A stretch of DNA of 64,000 nucleotides from Sitta carolinensis. Taxonomy: Eukaryota > Chordata > Aves > Passeriformes > Sittidae. Positions 26,201-40,049 of this stretch are shown here, one piece after another. The stretch lies in assembly GCA_032173965.1 (NCBI GenBank), contig CM063284.1, positions 111,884,410 through 111,948,409 on the forward strand. The letters are read 5' to 3'. The position numbers were made by a program, and so were the translations under genes. The notes under the pieces are model-generated. The model was not told the origin of the DNA. It searched no databases and saw only the letters and a program-made list of their open reading frames with translations. Position 1 is the first letter of the stretch. Every line of letters begins with the position of its first letter.

Positions 26201-28386
26201 TGGTTTCAAAGCAAGGCATGGCATTAAATGGTTTTCCCTGAAGATCTATCTGCTTGTGGCAGCAGGCCATACAATTGTTTTTTTGTCCTTTATAGAGTTT
26301 TAAATTATTTTAGCAGGAAATTTATGGATTTTGACAGATGAAACTCTGTTCCAGGACTTTCTTCAGAATGAGGTGCATAGACAATAACTAAAGAAATCCA
26401 AACATTGATATAAAAACATATTTCTCATCAAAACTAGTAGGAAATGTCAGTCTTTCCATTGTATCTGTAGCAAAAATAAATACGCTTATTAGAAAAAATG
26501 GTGAATAAATAATTGAACAGAAAATTATCTAAAGCATCAGCTACCATAGGGTGGTCCAAGCAACGGATTTTGATTTTGAGGACTACAACAAAGTCTTGCT
26601 TTTTATCTCACAGTAGTAATTCCAGTAGCGAGTAGGTACAAAGGATTAATTTTCAAAAGGTGCTCTTTTGAGGTTCAGAACCTTTGTGAGGACAGTGTAA
26701 GTTTTAAAATTCCGATACAGAGGCTAACTTGGAGTTACAGTGCTACAGAGAAGTGCTAAGTTCACACGAATCCTTTATGAGATGAATCAAATGGCACAAA
26801 AGATGCTTTGCTGTGTTGAGCATTAGAGGAACAGAAAAAAAAAATGTACAACCCAAGCTCCTTCCTGTCCCTGTGGAGCTCTACAGCCCTATCCCAGCAG
26901 AAAAGTCAGTGGTGCAGCCCATATTTCTCAGGGACTAGAGCCTGCAGTGGTACTGGGTTTACAGTGGAGGGAAGGGCACTCTGGTGGGGCTCATAGGAAA
27001 TTAGCTAAGAGAGTCTAGCCCTTGGAAAGTTTTTCTCATGAAAGCTGACCGTGCTTATTCTGTTGTATCAGAACTCAGCCAGAAAATTTTGCTCTTTTAA
27101 AATAAATAAATTCTGTTAAAATCATCTGCTGCTCTAGTTGGTAAGATAAGAAAGGCTCCTTTCTTGCATATCAGCTTTACTGGAGCTCTACATGTGCTTA
27201 ACAATTGACAGTGACCAAAAGTAACAGACAACACCATTCTGGATGCCATTGACTATAAATTGGAACACTGAGATTACAGGAAAATTCAGGCAGGCTGGCA
27301 AAAAAGAGGCAGGGTCTCCCTCGTTTGCTGCCTTCAAAGTGAGATCAGGTGTTTCCTGGAAGATATTATTCAGCTAGAGAGAAGTCTTTGGGCTCAGCTG
27401 AGGCCAATATCCTGCGCCTGATGTTGTACAGAAGCTTGAATGAGTTTATTTACTAGTCCTTAAATTTGATGCCAAGCTGAAAAAAAGGCAAGGGAAAGCA
27501 AAGACAGCAATGAGGAGAGGAAAGAGACAGAACATTTCCAGTCTTAGAAATGAATCCTTTGTCAGCAACAGTTTTACATCAATGTAACAGCAGAACAAGA
27601 CCTATAGGCAGCTGTGTTAAAAAAAGCCTTGCAGGGGGAAGTATAGCATTTCTCAAAACAGAGGCTCTTCAGATGCTTCCAGAAAGAAAAAAAAAAAAGT
27701 AAAAAATGTATTATATGAAGTGATTTTTTTAGCTTTCATAGTGTGTGAGGCAACTTAGTATATTTTTGGATAGGTAATTGTGTTGCATTTCTGTGTTCTT
27801 CCCAGTATCACATGCTCTGTGAGTTAAATTTTTTTCCTGCTGCTGGTAGCTTATAAAACATTGATATAAAATACGTGAATAGTGCTGTAAATACTGCAAA
27901 AAGGATTCTAATGCATGTTTCAGAGAACCAATAAACAGCCAACAATGTATGGGTAATGTGAAATGACTGGCTGCTTTTCAACAGTGCTCTAGGAAAATTG
28001 TGATTTTCAGTTACGATCTGTTCAGTCAAATTAAAGTCTGATGACTGCCTCAAGATGTTCATTTATCACCCAAAATAAATCAAACTGAGAGAACAGGCAA
28101 CAATATGTGATTGTATTCAAAGGCAACGCATCAGTACCTATGGGCAGAATTTCTAGCAGCAGTCAGATAAAAGTGGCTGGAAATAAGAGTACAACAATAG
28201 ATCACATCAGGACAGGATATTATAGAATCTCATCTTGGTTCATAAATATAAAATAATGAGCTACTGCTTTCATAGTTTTACCTGTCAAACTGTATTAAAA
28301 AACTTGAAAAAGTTATTGTCACCTGTAATATCTGAAGATTTGGTCAACAAATTTAAATAGATCATACTGAAATGGGTACACTGGCT

Positions 28387-28388
<2 letters not shown>
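20256..28388. other. Intergenic, no gene seen
   Basis: Mostly AT-rich DNA with scattered more balanced patches (for example 20540-20760 and 25080-25290). ORFs are short, overlap on both strands, and match no family I know. Confidence 0.5.

Positions 28389-28429
<41 letters not shown>
28389..28429. repeat. Poly-T run (41 bases)
   Basis: An uninterrupted run of 41 T. Avian CR1 elements do not leave poly-A tails, and no processed-gene body is visible on the minus strand beside it, so it is called a simple homopolymer. Confidence 0.95.
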
Positions 28430-28430
<1 letters not shown>

Positions 28431-31400
28431 AAGTATGCAGACCTGAAAACAAGAAAAAGGAAGATAATAGAGTATGTAATGCTCATTTTCAGATTTTCTA
28501 CCTGTAGCAGATGTGTGCATGGTTCAGTCTTGTGTGCACGCATTGCCTTTGGGTTCTCTGCCCACAAGTGTATATTAAGCACTGGCCTTGCCCAGGGAAC
28601 ACTGAGCAGGGGAAAATGACATCATGACATCCTACACAGCACAGCTGAGTGTGCTATCCCCTCTGAATACAGCAAAGATGTCCAAGATGGTGTAGATTTT
28701 CACCAGACAGGAAAATAGCCGGTGGTGGTGCCTGCAGACTTTCATTACATCCACACCACAACAGATTTATTAACACGAGACTGCTGTACCATGGATCTAA
28801 AGGAGTCTGGCAGAAACCACTTTCAAGAAAAAATGCCCATACATTTCTAGACTTGGAAAATGGAAAGAGAAGCAGGTGTGATACCTCCTGAGCACCGAGC
28901 AGTTTCTGAGATGGAACCATGAAGGAAATCTTTTGTGTCCAGAAATTAGAACCAGGAGGGGCTCATGATGCATATCCAGAACTATTAAGACTGGGCAAAA
29001 CTGAGTTTGATGGTGCATCTGCCATGCTTTCAGTGTATCAGAAAATCACAGGGATTCGTTTGGTGCTGGCACAACTTTTGAAGAGCACAGTGAAGGAGAT
29101 CCAGAAGCCGAATGGCCTCCAGAAACAGTCCAGGGAGATGGGTTTTGCTGTCCTTAAATCTGGAGATTCCTGTAGCTTTTTGCCACCTCTGTAGTCCTTT
29201 GACAATGTCACAAGCTGCAGCTTGCTGTAATAGAGTGATCAGTATATATGCTGTAAGGTAGCAGCAGGCAGTGATTTTACAGGTCCTGCTGTCCTGTGCA
29301 GGAGCAAGAGACATCTTTCAAAGGAGATAGAAGAGCTTGCATGATTGCAGTCATGGCCATGAGGATTTCAACCTTGGCAAAGCAGGAACATGCCTGCGGC
29401 AAACTAAGGGAACTGCAGACACAGACAAGGCACTGCAGCCTGGGGCCTCCTTACCGTGGTCCTGGGAACACTGCTGACAGGGGGTTAATTCTGCCTGCTT
29501 GTCTTGCAGCACTGCAGATCCATGAAAGAAACAGCTGAACAGGTAAATATATGCCTTTGTCAGATTTCCACATAGCTCAGATATGTGCATATATAAAAGG
29601 CCAGTGCTAACGGTGCATTTCCAAACTTTATTACAGAGCTCATAAGATCCAAATACTTGCTTTCAGTTCTTCCATCCAGTAAAAAATAATAATGAAATAA
29701 AGTAAAACCAGTGAGTTCTTTTAGGCACGTATTAAGAATGTGCCTTTTTCCTCTTGCAAACCAAAAATGACAAAAATTACTTTAATGATCCTTTGGCAAG
29801 ACGTAAATTTACAGAAGGAGGAGTTTGGAGCCCTAAGGCAGCCAAGAGATGCTCCTTTCCAAGCTGAGCCTGCTGCCAGTGCAAAGAACAAGGTGAGCCA
29901 GATTTCATTTACTACCTGGAATAGTATAGCAGGGAAAACACAGGGAGAGGTGTTCACTCACTGGTAACACAGCTGCTTCACAGCTCCTCTTGTGCTTCTC
30001 AGGCGCTGCCAGGACCACCCTGGTGGTTCTTGTGAGCCCCACTCCTCGGGCAGACACCTGCACCTGTTCAATCTCCTGGTTTGGAGCTCCAGTGTTTGTA
30101 GTGAGGGGGTGACAGGGCCACACTACACAATTTACTCCTCATTTTTAAGGCTACTTATCTATGACATAAATGAAAGTGTTGATGTGGATTATGTGCTTGA
30201 GTTTAAACAATTCATTTGAGAAACCCTAAATAAATGAGCCAAGGAAAAGGAGAGAGTTCTTTAAAATCTACAAAATACTATCCTTTTCAGAACTATCAAA
30301 GTTCCTGTTGATTTCAAAACCATAAAATCATTCACACTTTAATATAAATTTGTATTAGAACAATATTTTGCAACTATATTTTGTGAGAAAACCATGAAAT
30401 TCTGCAGTAAGATTTTCCTGATCTACCTTTTGCTCATTTTTTGTACTTTTGGCAAATTAAAGAAGTCATTATGGCGTAATAGAAAAGGATCTAATTTTGG
30501 ACTGGCTAGCAATTAAAATGAATGAGATTAATGAGTTGTATCTGAAACACTGCTTTTATATTCAGAAATGTTATTTGGTTCAGATGCTATTTTATGCCTC
30601 CATTATATACATTACACTTTGAGACAAAAAAATAGAAAGTGATACACAGACAAAATCACAGTAATTAAGTGCAAAATATGAATGTTTGAGGATAGGATTT
30701 GTTCTTGTTGGCTTTTAATTTATTTTCAACTAACTGTCCCTGCTCTATGTGCCTGTTTTGATTAATGCAGAACCATCTTGTCCACGTGTGCCTGAAATTC
30801 TGCATATTGCAAATTGAGCATAAAAGAATATGCCTAAAGATTTAAATTATTGAATCTGAGCTGCACTTATTTGTGAATATTTTGTTTAACAAGTTAGTTA
30901 GGAGAAAATAAAAGCATTATAAAAAACCTACAAGATTTTAAGGAATAAAATATTAAAAAGGATGGGTTTTTGAGAATGAATCTCTCCAAAAATACTCATA
31001 AAAATAACATCAGGTGTTTGGCATCCCCTGGTCACCAAGATGAAACTACAGGGATAGAGCCCTACTGTTAAACTAAAAAGTACCTGAACCCAGATCCTCA
31101 GAAGTATTTAGAAATAGTTGTCTTGTATTCTTTTCAGGCACTGGTCCTTCCAAAGGCTGACAGCACCAAGCTGGTGAATTACAGAGCAGATGTGTGAGAG
31201 CTGGAGCCAATGCTGAGCAAAACGACTTTGTTCTGGCAGCTTGCCTGATTTTAACCTTGCTGTGCATTACCCAGCTCCAATATCAGAGCTCTTTCAGGCA
31301 CACAGAACTACTTTTTCCCAAAGGTGACTTTTAAGAAATCTGTAGGTATAATGGAAAATTGTTCTTTTCAACAATTATTTCTCAAACTGCAGGCCAGTAC

Positions 31401-34400
31401 CTTTTTGGCAGTCCTGAAAGGGCTAAAGTGGGTTGGTCAAATAGCCTGTGGCAGCAGTTCTGTCTCAGGGTAGTAGCAGCTGCTGCATTAACAAGTGAGG
31501 ACAGCCTAAGACTGTGGTTGCAGGATTGATGACCACCTTAAATTGCTGATAGCAGTTTATTTTCTCCAAGGTGAAGGCGTGAATATGATCACTTGTAGCC
31601 AATTATAAACTCTTCTCTCTTGACTGATATGGAGGTTCTAAGCTGCTGGAAAGTCTAATTGAAGTTAAATGAGATGAACCAAATGGAGGTGACATTTTCA
31701 GATTTGTATAAACCAGTCCTAGATATTTCAAGATTCTCTTCCTGAATTCAAACAATCTATTCCCTGCATTTGTTCTGACAATGATATGTGAAATTTATTC
31801 AGCACTTCTCACAGCTTCTTTTACTCTTGCAAAAGACAGACACATGTCCCGTGTATTGTATTTTCTAGAACATTTCTAAGCATTAACAATCAACTAATTG
31901 TTTATGGTTTTATTGGAGTAACTGTTTCACCTTCTTGATCTTTTTAATTATAAAGCTTGATGTGTTCTACAATACCTTTTGTAGCTTTGGTCTATGAGAA
32001 GTTTTGTTGATCTCTAATGATCTCTAATTTTGTGGTCTTCTGTAGCTTGCTTTTCTCAAAAAAATTCTTTAAATTTTTAAAAATTCTTTGATTGCATTGT
32101 CACAGATGCAAGATAGGAAACAGGAGGAGGAATGGAGGGAACAAATTAGTAGTAATCATAACCTGTGATCACATGCATAATTATTTTGTGTACCTTTTGA
32201 TTACAGCTAATTCCAGTATTCTGCCAATAGTCAACTTGCATACAGAGTGTGAAATACTTTCTATTCAAAATGTGCAAAGGATCTGTTGGATTTCAATTCA
32301 TTTGAGAAAATTGAAGTTAACTGCAATTCGAGCAAAAGGGAGGAAAAAAATTAATTTAAACAGGGTGAGGAAAATGGGCTAAGCACTTTCTGTCTAATCA
32401 GGCTCCACATAAGTAAGACTGATCCTTGTAAAACTATTTTACAATTGTAGTTCAGTAGGATGAAGAAAAATGAAAAACTGCCTATTGCTATTTTCACTGG
32501 TAATCAGAAAGTAGATAAACTCAACCCTTTACAACAGATCTAGTGATAAGAAGCAAATAGAACATTGACCAAATGAAAATAATGTGAAAACTTCATTAAA
32601 CCAATTCAAACTTTGACTGCACTATCAACTCTAATCTTTAGACCCTTGTTTAGGTTTGGTTTTTCAATATTGGCATTTGCTAGGAAAACCTACTATGAAC
32701 CTAGCCAATAAAATCATACTAAAGAATACCTGTGTTCCTAAAATTGCAAAGCTGCATGTAGGCCTCAGTTCTCATTTGTCAAAAAGAAATGGACTAAACT
32801 TCTGCAAGTTTGGGAATTATTTAAACTAAAAGAAAAGTGAAAGTCAAGGAACTAGGTGATTTGTGTCTAGAAGCTGTATTCAGAGCCAAGTTTATTCCTC
32901 TGATTCTTCATCAACTTTGATATCATTCAGCATCACAGGAAGCAAACACCTGCCTGTGAAGATCCTGTCATAAGAGGCAGAAGATTGGAGCAACACGTCT
33001 CAAGTGAGTTGGCCTTATTTAGAGTTCATTATTGTCTCTTTAATGCACTCATTACAGAACGTAACTCTGTGGTGAGAATGGTTTGTTTACATCTTCTTGC
33101 TAGTGCCTTGGCAAAATACATCCTAAAAATAAAGAAACTCTGGATTAAAGGACTCCTTGCCATCTTTCTTTTCATTTCCTCTTCTGTGTTTCTTGAACTG
33201 CACTAATATTGCTTCAAACCAGTACTTCTAGTCGTTCAGTAGCCATGAATATGACCTCAGATTCCCAAGTCTTGTGGCATGTTAACAGTATACCCTGACA
33301 CAGACAACCACTTGCATCCACCTTATACCTTGATGAGGTGAAGAAGTTTCTCACTGTCTTTCCTCAACTCCAGGAAATGCTGCCGACTATGCCTTCATTA
33401 ACAGTGAGAGGAGTTCATAGTTGGAGCAAATTCTGCTAAGATGCTGGACACTTTTACCTTGTGAAGTGCTCAGGTGTCTGCTTTTCCTTTTTCATAAGGC
33501 AACAGTGTCAGTACGTCATGCTTAGAGGCTCAGCAATGGTGTCAGTTAGGATTGAGACTGGGAAGAATGGTCTCCCAAAGAACTTGCATGTCTGGCTCTA
33601 TTCTATCCTGTTTTGGTTTTTTGTTTCTGTTTTTTTGGGGGATTTTTTTTTTACTTCTAAATGGTCACAGAATCAGAGATTGTCAGTGCCTGTTCTCCCC
33701 TTTTTATTGCTGGTGTGTTGCACATTTAAGGCAGAAAGCCCTCCCTGGTTGTGTGAATGGGACTGTGCTCTAGCTCTTGCTGCGCTAAAAGACTTGGCAC
33801 TGTGCGTGTGGAGGAAGCTTTGCAGAAGCCTCAGAGAAAGACTTCCCACCAGCAGCATCTGTGGAGATGGAAACAGCCACTGCATTAGATTCATCGAGAT
33901 CTAATGAAATGCAATAACTGGGCCTTAGTGAGCCATCTACACCCAAATGTTAAACACAGTAGGTTTTCAAAAGGATGTCTAGCAGAGTCCTTTGTTTGCC
34001 AGCTTATTGGACTCTGGATCTTACACTAGGTACTGGTGATGTCACATTAAATTAATGAAATCTTAAATTAATGCCAGGGAACCGTGACAGGAAACAAAAT
34101 ATGATTTTCCATACTATTAAGATATTAGAAATATCCTGGAGTGGCTTAGGCTTAGGGCTTTCCCTGGATTTAAAAAAAAAAACCTGCCAAGCAGCTTGGT
34201 TTTAACTCAAGCAAGAGAGAATTCTTCACCATTTTGGTTGTAATTGTCTTATTTTGCAGTATAGAACAATGTGGCTGTTGACCATTTTATATCAGTTGTT
34301 CTCAGGGCCAAAGAATGGTACTAAACCCACAATTTCAGATGAAATTGTGTGGGAGTCTAGAAAAAATGGCAGAGTCCCTGGTCAGTCCTAATGGTGTTTG

Positions 34401-36693
34401 CATTTCTGAGGTCAACCAGTTAAATTTTGAGAGAAGAAGGAAAAAACAGGCATAATGAACTGAGGAACAAGGATACCTGATATCCTTGTGTGATAAGTCC
34501 TACACAGCCAGCCTTCCTCCTCTACAGACTGGGGGGATTTGTGAGTGAATTAAGGCATTCATGTTTCTTCAGGTATTGCTGTAACAACCTCACCATATAG
34601 AGAGGTGAGTCCACCACACCTTCAGGACGTACAGTTTGCTCTAACACAGCTGTAAAAGTACACTTTGACTTCCTAATTTTGAAACAGTTTTGCTCTGTGA
34701 TGTCCTGGGCCAGCACAGTTGCTAGGTTAATGGGAAACTTTCCAGCTGCAAAATTATGAATATGTTCTTCTTATTCACAAGTTCCCTGATTCCTTTTGCA
34801 CCTCATGCTGCTCCATTCTGAGCATCTGGCCTGGTGACAGAACAACTAGTCAAGAAATGAGAATGCAAGCAAGTCTGAGTGCTGAGGAATAGTGTCTATG
34901 CACTGTGAGGCATGATGGGCTACTAGGACTTTCTAGGCAGAGGTTGTGTTCAAAGCAGTGAGCCTGAGTCCATTCTACCTGCAAGGACAGACAGAGAGTA
35001 GGTACAGAAGTGAGTGAGAATAGAGTCTGTGTATGTGCATCAAAATTCACAGTATTCTGTGCAGCAATTTGAAAAAGTGGTTGCTATTCAATGAAATGTT
35101 TGTTTTAACCAAAATAGACAAGGATATTAAAATATGTAATTTGGTCCAGCATCTCTGTAATGGATGTGAAATTGAATAAGAAGCCAACTTTTCTCGTCTC
35201 TATAGATAAATAAATTTCCAGGGGCATATTAAAAAGGTATATAAACATGTCTATGTTTCAATTTTGCTTTATTCAGTTATATTCCAATCAATTACATATC
35301 CTATTTTGTAGGAATACAATTTATAATCCCTATATTTGATAATACTAGAAGACTAATTCTTCTTCTTCAGAATACTTGAGATAAAAAAGTAGCAAAACCT
35401 CCAAGTATTCATATGCCTTCTGAGAAAGATGTAAAAGATGTAGCTTGCTGGAAGGAGTTTGTGCAGCTTGTGGCATATGGATCCAAAGAAAAATGGGTTT
35501 CAGTTAAGAGCTAAGATAAAACTAAAATGATAAATGTTAAAATGTCTTTGTTTTCATGTGAGTGTACTGCTGCATTGGACATGAATTGGACTAAATAAAG
35601 AGAAATTTATAACTTTCAGCCTTCGAAAACTGGCATTTAACAGTAAATGCACAAAGATGTATTAATGCACAGTCTTTTTCAGTGTTTTTGCTGTGCAGTT
35701 TCTATGTAAAAGTAGGTGTTTTCCCTGCTTTTGCTGATATTTCTGGCAATGCACATCATTCAGAGGTGTGCCCCATGCACTCTAGAGATCAGTAGTTACC
35801 CTTTGCTTTCAGTGTTATCTCATGCAATATCTTAAATGGTCAGGAAAAAGAATTATTTTTTTCTCTTCACTAAATGTGTTGTTCCTATTTGTTTTCCCTC
35901 GAGTTTATATTCACATTTGTAGTAAAGATTAAAATAAAAGCAATGAAAGAAAGTGCTGGAGCTCCCAGTAAGCAACCGCTTCATTACTGGGTGTGGTCAG
36001 AGAGCTGACAATTAGCAATGGTGTAACACACTGCAGTGGTGAAGAAATGTGTTTCTTGTCCCTTCTGTGCTCAGGCTCTCACTAGCAGCTCTATGGACCC
36101 ACATATCTTTTGAAGGCTGCATATGATATGAATTTCCATCCCCCTGCCAACTCTCACTCTGCCATTTAATTCTTCTTCAATATCTCAACTCCTCTTGGTT
36201 TTGACAGATGAGCCCTGCATTCTTGCTGAGCTGTTTGGCTTGGAGGAATATTTAAAGAGTAAAACAAATGAATGAAAAATGTAAGTGATGGCACTGGTCC
36301 TTGGAAGCAGCTAACAAACTGCAAAGGTTTTGCTAAGTAATTTTTGCATGGCAAAGTGTTTTTACTTCACATAGTGGAACAATGAAATTTCTTTAGTGCA
36401 AGCCTCTTTTAGAGACTACTTTCAAAATTTGACAGAACAGGTATGAAAAACAATTTTTTGAGATAAATAGTAAATAATTAGAGTTATTAACAGATCCATG
36501 AAGGAAGCACTTCTGAAAATTCTCTAAAAAATGTTAATACCTCCATTACAAAATACTACTCAGGGATGTTTGGTCTCACAGAGTGCCATATAGCCAAACT
36601 GATACACGCTTCCCTTAAAAAAAAGTGACGATATTATACTTTCTGTGAAAAACTGGAATGAAATGTTAGTTGTGGATGGCTAATAAGACTAAT
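28430..36693. other. Intergenic, no gene seen
   Basis: Unique-looking DNA. The longest ORF (147 codons, 33461-33904) contains low-complexity Phe/Leu runs and overlaps an antisense ORF; it is not credible as a gene. No clear repeat family is recognised. Confidence 0.5.
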
Positions 36694-36847
36694 TTTGAGA
36701 TTAGCTCAGCTGGTTAGAGCATGGTGCTAATAATGCCAAGGTTGTCCGCTTGATCCCTTTATATGTGCCGTTCACCTAAGAGATGGACTTGATGATCCTT
36801 CTAGGTGCCTTTAAACTCAGACTATTCTGTGATTCTCTGTTCTATGA
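36694..36847 (+). mobile_element. tRNA-Ile-derived SINE with CR1-like tail (TguSINE1 type)
   Basis: The head matches tRNA-Ile(AAT): A box TTAGCTCAGCTGG at 36701-36713, anticodon-loop sequence CTAATAA with AAT at 36729-36731, and a decayed B box near 36748-36757 (GCTTGATCCC in place of GTTCGATCC). The body TTCACCTAAGAGATGGACTT, GATGATCCTT and the tail ATTCTGTGATTCTCTGTTCTATG are CR1 3'-end sequence, the signal that recruits CR1 reverse transcriptase. This architecture is that of the zebra finch TguSINE1 family. It is a mobile element, not a working tRNA: the acceptor stem and B box are degraded. Confidence 0.92.
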
Positions 36848-39684
36848 GAAGGTGCAAAATCTGCTTTTCCAGAGGCTTGTGGGGAGAGAATACTCAACCC
36901 TCATGTGCCAAAACTGTACCTTTCTGCATATGCATTTGGAAAGATGCTTTAGTGCAAATTGTTCACACCTTTTTAAACATTGTCAGACTACCCAGACAAC
37001 CATACAAAGGACACAGCCCTGAAGCAACACTGTAGCATTTCTAATGCCACACTACTCTTAAGGGTTAAGTGGCAAGGAAAAGTAAAAAAAACCCCAAAAA
37101 ACTGTCATAAAAGTGTGTGGAAGAAAATACCCAAAACAAGTACCCAGAAAGACTTGTACCAGGCACACAGATGTTCCAAGAAGTGAGAGTAGCTAAGTTT
37201 ACTAGATAAACTTTGTTTAGTGAATAATTAACAGGCCAGCTTCAAAATGTAACTCAATATAGAATGGTTATTTGTTTTTCTTTCTGTGACAGGGAAGTTT
37301 TGCTTTTAATGTCCAATAAAGGGTTATATCAGGTGATCCTGGCATGATAAGGTGGGAGATGTATCCATTCAATCAGTTAGATTGATACAATTTTTAATTT
37401 CAAGTTACTTTCTGATAAGTATGCATGTTTCATGGGATCACAAATAATTCAGTACTGTGTCTATTTAATAGTTATGCATACACAAGTGTTACATTAACAC
37501 TGTTGTTGAAGTCACAGTATTAGTCATTCAAAGGGCTGGAAATGTACCTTTTGTAAATGCATTTTTACAAAATTGGGGATTATGTACATTTATTTCTTAG
37601 GGCACCTGCCTCATTTTGCATAAAGAATGGATATGAACTGAGTTTGTTATATTCAAGAGACCATAGCATGTATTTAATAGGACTAGTTCCCTGTTCATGA
37701 CAGAATTTGAGTAGTGATGCACCCAAGGCTTCCAGAGAAAAGAATGGGTCCGTGGTTAAGGCAATTGAATACTGTCTTGAAAGTTAATTGTAACCTTGCC
37801 CCTGAATTTGTAACTGATGATGTGAGTTACTTAATCATAGGTGGCCACCAACCAAGTTTTTCAATGTCTGATTGAGAATGTGATTTATCAACACACTGAG
37901 TACTTAAACCTGGATCTGAAGTAAACGACAGCTCTAAGTGGTAAACGAAGTATGACATGAAGTATTTACAAAAAAATAAATTCCTGAACTGCCCTCATAT
38001 GAGACATGTAAGATTTGTGGGTTTATCTTAATTTCTTTGGATCTTGGAATTCCCTCTTGTTAGCTGAAGATAATAGTATGCCTTGGTTTTGTAGCAATAC
38101 TTGCAAGTATTTTAGAAACAGTCTGCCAGAATGACCATGCAAGAAAAAACATTGGGGAAACCTGCAGTTCTATATTCAGAGGATTCTGTATTCTTACTAG
38201 AAGAAAATACAATACATAGAACATAATGACAAATTGAGTGAGAGAAATTGTAGAAAATTTCTCATTAAATAAGCCGTTTCTATTCCAGTGCATTAAACAG
38301 GGCTCCAAAACAAAAATGGTAAATGACCATGTATGCTAAATGATAAAACCAAATTATACACATGCAGCAGTGAAGCAATTGAAAAATTTACAGACCTGGT
38401 GTTTTCCAGCTCCTGAGTATTTTGGCATGGCTCTGAAATGGATGTATGTTTGTGAGGTTTGAAGAGAGATACTTATGTCTGTTTCCTTGCCAAACACAAA
38501 GCTTATACTATGGGCATGTTGGAGCCTAAACAGCTTTCCTGATGATGTGCTTGACACACCAATGAGTATATTAAAACAGGATTTTAAAGCTGAAAGACAA
38601 AAGTAGATACAGTAAGTGATGTTACTAGCTCTGTCTAGGACATAATGCTATAACTATCACTATAAATGCCCACCCTCACAGCCCAAGAAGACCATTTTCC
38701 ACGGCTCTTTGGGAAGAAGCTTTCTCTCTTCAAGAAATGGATCTGACAATTCAACAGAATGCTCAGCTCAAGGGAATTTATGGTGACAAAAACAAATGGG
38801 ATGTTGCAGAAGTTTATTGCCCTCAAATAGAACAAGAGTGAAGATGGGACTTGATTACTAAGGCAGGAAACAAGGTGACAGATACAACGAGCTAGTAGCT
38901 AATAGTATTTGCAAGCTAATACATTTAAGTACCCATAAACAAGTAGCTTCTACAGTGAGTATTACTACTCTCACAGTGTTCTTTTACATAACAGGGTAAA
39001 TGTATGGGGTAACTGGTGCTAGTGCTTGATATGAACTCATCTGTAAAGTATTTCCTGTGTCAATCTTGCAGATTTTTCAGTGATGAGCCTTCAATCTTTG
39101 CTCAGGAGAGACCTCCACATTGTCAAGGCTGTCAGCACATCAGTAAAAAAGGCTTATGAAAATACACTTTGCTTACCTGTTACAGATGCTGTGTGGGCAT
39201 TGTTTTAGAGGATGTTTCTCTGTAGTGTGGTTTACACCCTTATAAATATGCTAGGAGCTATTATGGGCTATGTCCTTATCATTTGAGATAGAATGGACTA
39301 TTCAAGCAGATGTGACAGTAACATGGCATCACTACACCTCTCTGTCCTTACACACAGCTCCTGCTGTGTGTAAAAGGGGAAAAAAAAAAAAAATGGACAA
39401 AAAGTTTTGTCCTGGAGCAGGAACAAACCAAATAGCCGAAAGCTGTTTGTTACTTTTTCTGCTGGCAATTCTGAAACGTGAGGACACACACTGTTGGACT
39501 AGTTTTGCCATGCAATATGATTACAACAATGAAAAGGAGCTGTGCATTTTTCTTGGGAAGGTAAGAGATCTCTATCTTGGACTTTGAATTTTACCAAGAC
39601 TACACGATCCCAAGGTTTTGCTCATTGCCGTGAGAGTGGAGATCATTCCTTTGGCTACACTAAAGAAATTAGTGTACATGTATA
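36848..39684. other. Upstream flank of PPDPFL, no gene seen
   Basis: AT-rich DNA without recognisable exons or repeats. An A-run (about 39370-39393) interrupts a short ORF near 39270-39587. Upstream regulatory elements for PPDPFL may lie here, but none can be named from sequence alone. Confidence 0.5.
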
Positions 39685-39782
39685 GCCCGCCAGGGCTGCG
39701 GCCGGGCGCTCCTTCCCCCGCCACCTCCCCGCCGGCCCGCCCTGCCACCGCCCCCGGGCGGGGGCAGCCGCCGGCCGCGGAC

Positions 39783-39789
39783 CATAAAG
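39783..39789 (+). promoter_or_regulatory. PPDPFL: TATA-like box (CATAAAG)
   Basis: CATAAAG sits inside otherwise very GC-rich sequence, just downstream of GC boxes and about 210 bp before the PPDPFL start codon. An AT-rich 7-mer here is conspicuous and suits a TATA-like element. It could be chance; 5'-end RNA data would decide. Confidence 0.5.
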
Positions 39790-39814
39790 GGCGGCCGGGG
39801 CCCCGCGGCGCTGG

Positions 39815-40049
39815 CTGCGGAGCGGGGTCCCTTGTCTGCCTCGGACGGCCGCAGTCCCTGGGACAGGCAGGAGAGCCGAGGGACGAGCGGCGGCACCGCT
39901 CCCCGCTCCGGGCGCATCCTCTCCCCCGGCACAGCGCATCCTTTCCCCGCAGGCTGCTCCCGGAGAAAGCCGGATTCCCCGTCGAGTTGCTGCCATGGCC
40001 TCCGTCCCGTCTGCTGGCTGCCTTCTGGCCAAGAACCAGTACTACAGGA
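39815..40049 (+). other. PPDPFL: PPDPFL exon 1 (5' UTR and codons 1-18)
   Basis: The 5' end is approximate, predicted from the TATA-like box. The coding part is 39995-40049 (55 nt, 18 codons plus one base). The donor is A|GTGAGT at 40050, close to consensus. The 5' UTR is GC-rich and contains no upstream ATG that I can see between 39815 and 39994. Confidence 0.8.

Noticed and set aside
28654..30219. Cluster of overlapping 70-95 codon ORFs as possible exons of a gene
   Set aside because: ORFs occur on both strands without consistent splice sites or recognisable protein motifs.
33461..33904. 147-codon ORF as a possible gene
   Set aside because: It includes a T-rich run giving Phe/Leu repeats, overlaps other ORFs on both strands, and matches no family I know.
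36694..36767. Functional tRNA-Ile gene
   Set aside because: The acceptor stem and B box are degraded, and CR1-derived SINE sequence follows directly. It is the head of a SINE.
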